A DNA stretch of 64,000 bases, from NCBI RefSeq assembly GCF_000767615.3, contig NZ_CP009553.3:3162001-3226000 (forward strand). The letters are read 5' to 3'. Within the stretch, counting starts at the first letter, position 1. Every line of letters begins with the position of its first letter. The stretch comes from Pandoraea pnomenusa (lineage in GTDB: Bacteria; Pseudomonadota; Gammaproteobacteria; Burkholderiales; Burkholderiaceae). The position numbers were made by a program, and so were the translations under genes. Of the stretch, positions 58,254 to 64,000 are shown one piece after another. The notes beneath the pieces are model-generated. The model was not told the origin of the DNA and ran no database searches. It saw only the letters and a list, made by a program, of their open reading frames with translations.

Positions 58254-59026
58254 CCCATCCGAACGAACTGCCGCTGTCCCCGCTGTCTGCCCTTCAGTTC
58301 TACGCGACAGCGCCCTACCCCTGCAGCTATCTCGACAATCACACGGCACGCTCGCAGGTCGCCACTCCCAGTCATCTCATCAACTCGGACGTCTACAGCG
58401 AACTCGTGCGCGCCGGATTCCGACGCAGCGGCGTATTCACCTACCGTCCCTATTGCGACGGCTGCCGCGCCTGCGTTCCCGTGCGCGTGCCGATCGCGCG
58501 CTTCGCGCCGAATCGTACGCAGCGACGTATCTGGCGGCGCCACGCCGGTCTGGCCGTCAACGTATCGGGACTGCACTACACCGAAGAGCACTACCAGCTC
58601 TATATGCGCTATCAGTCGCAGCGTCACGCGGGCGGCGGAATGGACCACGACAGCCGCGAACAGTACGAACAGTTCCTGCTGCAAAGCCGCGTGAACTCCC
58701 GCCTCGTCGAATTCCGCGAACCTCCCGGACATCAGGGCGCCGGCACGCTGCGCATGATCAGCATGGTCGACATCCTCAGCGACGGGCTGTCGTCGGTGTA
58801 CACGTTCTTCGACCCCGACGTCGAAGGCGCCTCCTACGGCACGTACAACATCCTCTGGCAGATCGAACAGGCGCGTGCGCTCGGACTGCCCCACGTCTAC
58901 CTCGGCTACTGGATCCAGGCCAGCCGGAAGATGGTCTACAAGGCCAATTTCCGACCGCTCCAGGGCTTGATCGACGGACAGTGGCAGGACATGCCACAAG
59001 CCATGCTCGACGCCGCCGGGGCGTGA
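58250..59026 (+). CDS. bpt: Aspartate/glutamate leucyltransferase
   Basis: 258 residues from a GTG start overlapping aat. [20 protein letters not shown] near the N-terminus, [20 protein letters not shown] then VPVRVP, and [40 protein letters not shown] match the Bpt/arginyltransferase family. It attaches Leu to N-terminal Asp or Glu, linking to the Leu N-end rule with Aat. Confidence 0.9.
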   Translation: MTHPNELPLSPLSALQFYATAPYPCSYLDNHTARSQVATPSHLINSDVYSELVRAGFRRSGVFTYRPYCDGCRACVPVRVPIARFAPNRTQRRIWRRHAGLAVNVSGLHYTEEHYQLYMRYQSQRHAGGGMDHDSREQYEQFLLQSRVNSRLVEFREPPGHQGAGTLRMISMVDILSDGLSSVYTFFDPDVEGASYGTYNILWQIEQARALGLPHVYLGYWIQASRKMVYKANFRPLQGLIDGQWQDMPQAMLDAAGA

Positions 59027-59201
59027 CCCGGCGGGCAAAGGAACGCACCGGCGCACCCGCGCACGCCTCGTAGTGCGCACCGCGCTCATCGCACCCCGGA
59101 TGCTGCGGAATACAAGAGTACGCAGAGCGTAGAAAAAGACGCGCCCCGGCGTCGCGATCCCGGTAAAATGGCGACTTTCCGATTCTGCCGAACCCGACAC
59201 C

Positions 59202-60230
59202 GTGCTTGCGTCTCTCTATCCTCTGGCCCGCCGCGCCCTGTTCTGCCTCGACGCCGAACAAGCTCACCATCTGACGCTTGCCACGCTGCGGGGCACCGCC
59301 GCGCTAGGCCTGGGCGGCCTCGTGGGCCAGACGCTTCCCGAATCCCCCCGCACGGTCATGGGCATCCGCTTCCCGAACCCCGTGGGCCTGGCCGCAGGCC
59401 TCGACAAGGACGGCAGCTGCATCGACGGTCTGGCCGCACTCGGCTTCGGTTTCGTGGAAGTGGGCACGGTCACGCCGCGTCCGCAGCCCGGCAATCCGAA
59501 GCCGCGCATCTTCCGGCTGCCGCAGGCCGAAGCGATCATCAACCGCATGGGCTTCAACAACGGCGGCGTCGAGCAGTTTCTCCAGAACGTCCAGTCGGCG
59601 CGCTACAAGGGACCGCTCGGCCTGAACATCGGCAAGAATGCCGACACGCCCATCGAGCGCGCCGTCGACGACTACCTCATCTGCCTCGAGAAGGTGTACC
59701 CGTACGCCACCTATGTAACGGTGAACATCTCGTCGCCCAACACGAAGAACCTGCGCCAGTTGCAAGGCGGCGATGAACTCGACGCACTGCTCGGTAAGCT
59801 CAAGGAAAAGCAACGCGCGCTGTCCGATCGTCATGGCAAGTACGTGCCGATTGCACTCAAGATCGCTCCGGATCTCGACGACGAGCAGATCAAGGTGATT
59901 GCGGGCACGCTGACGCGCCACGGCTTCGACGGCGTGATCGCCACCAACACCACACTGTCGCGTGAAGCGGTCGCCGGCCTGCCCTACGCCAACGAAACGG
60001 GTGGATTGTCGGGGCGTCCGGTGTTCGAGGCGTCGAACCGGGTGATTCGCGCGCTTGCCGCCGAACTTGGCGGCGCGTTGCCGATCATCGGCGTGGGCGG
60101 CATCCTGTCGGGCGCCGACGCACGAGCCAAGCTCGATGCCGGCGCAAGCCTGGTTCAGGTCTACAGCGGATTGATTTACCGCGGACCCGAGCTGGTGCGA
60201 GAATGCGTGGAGGCACTGCGTTCGGCCTGA
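59202..60230 (+). CDS. pyrD: Dihydroorotate dehydrogenase, class 2
   Basis: 342 residues from GTG at 59202. [20 protein letters not shown] near 54-73, [27 protein letters not shown], and [15 protein letters not shown] near 175 with the class 2 catalytic Ser, then a [12 protein letters not shown] phosphate-binding region near 268. Membrane-associated; oxidises dihydroorotate with quinone in pyrimidine synthesis. Confidence 0.9.
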   Translation: MLASLYPLARRALFCLDAEQAHHLTLATLRGTAALGLGGLVGQTLPESPRTVMGIRFPNPVGLAAGLDKDGSCIDGLAALGFGFVEVGTVTPRPQPGNPKPRIFRLPQAEAIINRMGFNNGGVEQFLQNVQSARYKGPLGLNIGKNADTPIERAVDDYLICLEKVYPYATYVTVNISSPNTKNLRQLQGGDELDALLGKLKEKQRALSDRHGKYVPIALKIAPDLDDEQIKVIAGTLTRHGFDGVIATNTTLSREAVAGLPYANETGGLSGRPVFEASNRVIRALAAELGGALPIIGVGGILSGADARAKLDAGASLVQVYSGLIYRGPELVRECVEALRSA

Positions 60231-60279
60231 CCGGCTGCACGCTGCCCCTCTTCAATCGCCATAGGGAGAATTCGTCACC

Positions 60280-61077
60280 ATGAAAAACTGGCTCAAGACG
60301 CTGTGCCTCGTGCCGCTGGCCGCCGCCGCGTTGATCGGCACATCGCCGGCCCGCGCAGCCGACCTGCTCGATACCGTGAAATCGGCGGGCGTGTTGAAAG
60401 TCGGCATCGAGGGGACTTACCCCCCGTTCAACTACCGTGGCACCGACGGCCAGCTCGACGGCTATGACGTCGACGTGGCCAAGGCCGTGGCGCAGCGCCT
60501 CGGCGTGAAGGCGCAATTCGTGACGACCGAATGGAGCGGCATCATCGGCGGGCTGGTCGCAGGCAAGTTCGATGTCATCGTCAATCAGGTGGCCATCACC
60601 GACGAGCGCAAGAAGTCGCTCGACTTCAGCCAGCCGTACACCTACTCGGCCGCACAGCTCATTCAGCGCAAGGACGACAAGCGCGAATTCAATTCGCTCG
60701 ACGCGCTCAAGGGCCACAAACTCGGCGTGAGCCTGGGCAGCAACTACGACAAGATGGCCAAAGCCGTGCCGGGCATCGACGTGCGCACGTATCCGGGCGC
60801 GCCCGAGTACTTGCGCGACCTCGCGGCAAACCGCATCGACGCCGCCCTCAACGATCGCCTGATGCTCGCGTATCTGATCAAGACGTCGAATCTGCCGCTG
60901 CGTCCGGGCGCCGTGCTCGAAGGCGCCAGCCAGTCCGTGGGCATCCCGTTCCGCAAGGGCAATCCGAAATTCGCCAAGGCCATCGACGACGCCCTCACGC
61001 AGATGAAGCAGGACGGCACGCTCACCAGGATCGCACAGAAGTGGTTCGGTGAAGACGTGTCCAAACCCGCGAAGTAA
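60280..61077 (+). CDS. Amino-acid ABC transporter substrate-binding protein
   Basis: 265 residues. Signal peptide MKNWLKTLCLVPLAAAALIG ending at ARA near residue 27. LKVGIEGTYPPFNYRGTDGQ, LDGYDVDVAKAVAQRLGVKA and SLDFSQPYTYS are standard for family 3 solute-binding proteins for polar amino acids such as cystine. Periplasmic. The permease gene follows at 61189. Confidence 0.8.
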   Translation: MKNWLKTLCLVPLAAAALIGTSPARAADLLDTVKSAGVLKVGIEGTYPPFNYRGTDGQLDGYDVDVAKAVAQRLGVKAQFVTTEWSGIIGGLVAGKFDVIVNQVAITDERKKSLDFSQPYTYSAAQLIQRKDDKREFNSLDALKGHKLGVSLGSNYDKMAKAVPGIDVRTYPGAPEYLRDLAANRIDAALNDRLMLAYLIKTSNLPLRPGAVLEGASQSVGIPFRKGNPKFAKAIDDALTQMKQDGTLTRIAQKWFGEDVSKPAK

Positions 61078-61188
61078 ACCGCAGCTCCCGCGCCGAACGG
61101 TTTCGGCGACGTCACGGCCGGCATCACGCACACGACGCGGGTGCCGGCCGTCGTCATTGCGCACTCCGCCATTCCACCAGACATCCCC

Positions 61189-61848
61189 ATGAATCCATTC
61201 GAACTCGCCGCCCAATCCATGCCGGTGCTGCTGCAGGGCACCGTGCTGACGATCAAGTTCGCCTTGATGTCGATGGTGTTCGGCCTGATGATCGGCATCG
61301 TCGTGGCGATCATGGGCATCGGCAAGATCCGTGCGCTGCGCGCCATCGCCCGCGCCTACGTCAGCGTGATGCGCGGCACGCCGCTGCTCGTGCAGATCTT
61401 CGTGGTCTATTACGGCCTGCCGGGCATCGGTATCTCGCTTGATCCCACTCCCGCCGGCGTGCTCACGCTCAGCCTGAATGTGGGTGCGTACCTGTCGGAG
61501 AGCATGCGCGGTGCGCTCGAAGGCATGCCGCGCGGCCAGTGGCTGGCCGCCTATAGCCTTGGTCTGTCGTACTGGCAGACGCTGCGCTACGTGATCGCGC
61601 CTCAGGCGCTACGCATCGCCGTGCCGAGTCTTGGCAACAGCCTGATCAGCCTGATCAAGGACACCTCGCTCGTATCGGTGATCACGGTGACCGAGTTGCT
61701 GCGCTCCGCACAGGAAGTGATTGCCTCGACGTACCAGCCGCTACCGCTATACCTCGCGTGCGCCGCCATCTACTGGGTGCTCTCGACGGGGCTGTCCGCG
61801 TTGCAGCGACGCATCGAGAAGCGCCTCGCGCTGCCGGCGAGGACGTAA
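61189..61848 (+). CDS. Amino-acid ABC transporter permease
   Basis: 219 residues from ATG at 61189. Inner-membrane protein with GTVLTIKFALMSMVFGLMIG and the EAA-type loop EGMPRGQWLAAYSLGLSYWQ, then TLRYVIAPQALRIAVPSLGN. His/Glu/Gln/Arg permease family. No ATPase gene follows before the strand change, so it must be elsewhere. Confidence 0.8.
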   Translation: MNPFELAAQSMPVLLQGTVLTIKFALMSMVFGLMIGIVVAIMGIGKIRALRAIARAYVSVMRGTPLLVQIFVVYYGLPGIGISLDPTPAGVLTLSLNVGAYLSESMRGALEGMPRGQWLAAYSLGLSYWQTLRYVIAPQALRIAVPSLGNSLISLIKDTSLVSVITVTELLRSAQEVIASTYQPLPLYLACAAIYWVLSTGLSALQRRIEKRLALPART

Positions 61849-61867
61849 GCCCACCCGCTGAATGCGA

Positions 61868-61910
61868 CATGGCCGGGGGGCGCCGACACGGTCGACGCCA
61901 CCCGGCCATG
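61868..61910. terminator. Inverted repeat between convergent genes
   Basis: CATGGCCGGG (61868-61877) and CCCGGCCATG (61901-61910) pair perfectly, and GCG/CGC inside add more. There is no T run, so termination is uncertain; the site separates the permease from lutB. Confidence 0.5.
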
Positions 61911-62017
61911 CCGGAAGTCCCACGTTGCGTTGGCGCGTCGGCGTGCGAACATGCACGCGCTCTTCGTCAACGCACCGCCGCGATCATCGCCAAGACGCAC
62001 GCGCGGGCGGCTGACGC

Positions 62018-63427
62018 TTACCGCGGCGCCCTGCGCTCGCGATACATCGCACGGAACGTCTTGCCGCTCGGGGCCGGCATCTCGCGCGTGTCGGTCCAGC
62101 CTCCCCCGAAAGGCAATTTCGAAATGCTGCCGCGATCGCGCCCCATGCGACGCAGCGCCCACGAGCCAATGCCCGTGAGCGTGGCATACAGACGCGGCCG
62201 ACGCGCGGCGAACGCCCATGCCGCAAGCGCCGCCCGCTCCTGCCACGGACGCAGGCCACGGTCGACCTGGCGCTCACGCAGCTTTCGCAGCAGGTCCGAA
62301 ATCGGAATGCCGACCGGACACACACGGTTGCACTCCCCGCATAGCGTTGCTGCCTGCGGCAGGTCGAGCGTCTTCTCCAGCCCCACGTAGCTGGGGGTGA
62401 GCACCGACCCCATCGGCCCAGGATAGACCCAGCCGTAGGCGTGGCCTCCGATCTTCTGGTACACCGGACAGTGGTTCATGCACGCGCCGCAGCGAATGCA
62501 TCGCAGCATCTCCTGGAACGCACCGCCGATCAGCCCCGAGCGCCCGCCATCGACGAGTACGAAGTACATGTGATCGGGGCCGTCCACCTCGCCTTCAGCA
62601 CGCGTGCCCGTGAGCAACGAGAAGTAGTTCGACGTTCCCTGCCCGGTCGCCGAGCGCGGCAGCAAGCGCATCGCCGTGGCCAGGTCCTCGAGCGTGGGCA
62701 ATACCTTTTCGATGCCCGTCACCGCCACATGCACGCGCGGCATGATCGTGCACATGCCCTCGTTGCCCTCGTTGGTCACCACGGCCACGGAGCCGGTTTC
62801 GGCCACGAGGAAGTTGCCGCCGGTCACGCCCATGTCGGCCGAGAGAAACTGCGGGCGCAACATCTCGCGGGCTTCGCGCGTCATCGCGGGAATCTCGGTC
62901 AGGCGCGGCTTTTGGTGCACGCGCGCGAACAGATCCGCGACCTCGTCTTTATCCTTGTGCACCACCGGCGCGATGATGTGCGACGGCGGCTCGTTGTCGT
63001 TGATCTGAAGAATGTACTCGCCAAGATCGGTCTCGACGGACTGCACGCCCATGTCGGCGAGCACCTTGTTGAGCTGCAACTCCTCTGTGACCATCGACTT
63101 CGACTTGATCACCTTTTTCACGTCATGCTTGCGCGCGATCTCGGCGATCAGGCGCGCGGCGTCCTGCGTGGATTCGGCGAACAGCACCGTCGCGCCGCGA
63201 CGCGTGGCTTCGCGCTCGAAGATCTCCAGCCAGACGTCAAGCGTCTCGAGCCCGCGGTTGCGGCGCTCCTTGAGCGCCTCGCGAGTGGCCTCGAAATCGA
63301 TCTCTTCGATGGCCGCGGCGCGCGCCGTCACGAACTTGGTCGAGAGCTTCTTGAGATTGGCCTGCAGACGCTGATCCGCGAGCTTCTGCCCCGCGCGCGC
63401 CTTGAACTGCATCGATTGAACTTGCAT
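62018..63427 (-). CDS. lutB: L-lactate oxidation iron-sulfur protein LutB
   Basis: 469 residues. N-terminal LUD domain (TRRGATVLFAESTQDAARLI; DLGEYILQINDNEPPSHIIA) and two ferredoxin-like clusters: CIRCGACMNHCPVY near 307 and CGECNRVCPVG near 358. It works with LutA and LutC in cytoplasmic L-lactate oxidation. The gene follows lutA. No lutC is seen between its end and the permease gene. Confidence 0.85.
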   Translation of the reverse strand: MQVQSMQFKARAGQKLADQRLQANLKKLSTKFVTARAAAIEEIDFEATREALKERRNRGLETLDVWLEIFEREATRRGATVLFAESTQDAARLIAEIARKHDVKKVIKSKSMVTEELQLNKVLADMGVQSVETDLGEYILQINDNEPPSHIIAPVVHKDKDEVADLFARVHQKPRLTEIPAMTREAREMLRPQFLSADMGVTGGNFLVAETGSVAVVTNEGNEGMCTIMPRVHVAVTGIEKVLPTLEDLATAMRLLPRSATGQGTSNYFSLLTGTRAEGEVDGPDHMYFVLVDGGRSGLIGGAFQEMLRCIRCGACMNHCPVYQKIGGHAYGWVYPGPMGSVLTPSYVGLEKTLDLPQAATLCGECNRVCPVGIPISDLLRKLRERQVDRGLRPWQERAALAAWAFAARRPRLYATLTGIGSWALRRMGRDRGSISKLPFGGGWTDTREMPAPSGKTFRAMYRERRAPR

Positions 63428-63524
63428 CGCGACTCAAGAGTAGTGATGGCAACCCGCACGCGCGCCGCGCGTCACCACGCGCGACAGTGCCGGGGCCGGT
63501 AGGGTCGGGAGGATGGCGGCGAAC

Positions 63525-64000
63525 TCACGCATCGCCGGCGAGCACCTGTGCGATGTGCAACACGCGCGTCTTCGTGTCGCCCGTGCGCCGCAGGCGCCCT
63601 TCGATGTTGAGCATGCAACCGAGGTCGCCGAGCACCACGGCCGGTGCACCGCTCGCCGCAATGTTCGCGCACTTCTCGTCGACGATCGCCGTCGAGATGT
63701 CGCCGTACTTCAAGGCGAACGTGCCGCCGAATCCGCAGCAGGCCTGGCAGTCCTTCATCTCGGTCATCTTCACGCCGGGCATCTTCGCGAGCAATGCACG
63801 CGGCTGCGTCTTGACGCCAAGCTCGCGCAGGCCCGAGCAGGAATCGTGGTACGTCACTTCGCCGTTGTAGTCGCCGGGCACTGTGTCGATGTGCAGAACG
63901 TTGACGAGAAAATCGGTCAGCTCGAACACCCGCGGGCGCAGGCGTTCGTAGCGTCCCATGAGTTCGGGGTCGTCGGCGAAGAGGTCGCCGTAATGCGCCT
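63525..64000 (-). CDS. lutA: L-lactate oxidation protein LutA (partial, 5' end outside)
   Basis: The frame is open to the window edge through AHYGDLFADDPELM, so the gene starts outside. YHDSCSGLRELGVKTQPRAL and CQACCGFGGTFALKYGDIST then GCMLNIEGRLR are the CCG-domain motifs of LutA/GlpC-like proteins, binding an iron-sulfur or heme-related cofactor. About 160 of roughly 240 residues are present. First gene of the lut unit. Confidence 0.85.
   Translation of the reverse strand, partial: AHYGDLFADDPELMGRYERLRPRVFELTDFLVNVLHIDTVPGDYNGEVTYHDSCSGLRELGVKTQPRALLAKMPGVKMTEMKDCQACCGFGGTFALKYGDISTAIVDEKCANIAASGAPAVVLGDLGCMLNIEGRLRRTGDTKTRVLHIAQVLAGDA

Noticed and set aside
1..64000. CRISPR arrays, transposons and rRNA genes
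   Set aside because: Looked for regularly spaced repeats, transposase motifs and rRNA sequence; none was seen.

Overview
The window is the GC-rich chromosome of a beta-proteobacterium, most likely a Burkholderiaceae member (Burkholderia/Pandoraea type). The evidence is protein style and the host gene order dusA, initiator tRNA, Nudix hydrolase, aat, bpt, pyrD, lutB, lutA at the right side. Genus is inferred, not proven.

Positions 1 to about 53,450 are one temperate phage genome with a contractile tail. Its integrase gene lies beside tRNA-His(GUG), whose 3' end is the probable attachment site. No second tRNA-His copy is visible, so the left prophage end lies outside the window. Nearly all virion genes are on the minus strand. 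Reading from the immunity region leftward they are: cro, a cII-like gene, replication genes with possible iterons, rusA, a candidate late regulator, a strand-switched hicAB island, a ParB-methyltransferase fusion, terminase, portal, scaffold, P22-type coat, connectors, sheath, tube, frameshifted tail chaperone, tape measure, baseplate, fibre, and a lysis cassette split by two nuclease genes. The plus-strand arm (42.0 to 53.4 kb) carries small early proteins, a Cas4/RecB-like exonuclease, RecT, an RMF-like/FtsK-gamma fusion, a Rad50/SbcC-like ATPase, two DNA methyltransferases, a DUF4224 protein and the integrase.

Regulation is partly readable. Sites of the form AGGA-NN-TCCT overlap two well-formed sigma-70 promoters, one for cro (38144-38172, minus) and one facing the recombination arm (41897-41925, plus). 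This is an OR/OL-like pair. Two consecutive S24-type repressors follow, the second with two helix-turn-helix units, and then three unrecognised small genes that could be lysogenic-conversion cargo. At least five intrinsic terminators lie between structural genes, which suggests set gene dosage or antitermination.

The far left (1 to 6.2 kb) is a mosaic accessory region: secreted proteins, a truncated SRAP gene, a 450-residue HNH/glycine-rich/beta-rich protein, a beta-helix plus membrane-peptide gene pair, and a two-gene unit whose leader has a perfect 13-bp inverted repeat and a hairpin over the ribosome binding site. A degenerate copy of that unit lies 3.3 kb away. This is the best place to look for an undescribed system.

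Right of 53.5 kb the genes are housekeeping: dihydrouridine synthase, an EamA transporter, a GNAT acetyltransferase, N-end-rule transferases, dihydroorotate dehydrogenase, an amino-acid ABC importer and lactate-oxidation subunits.
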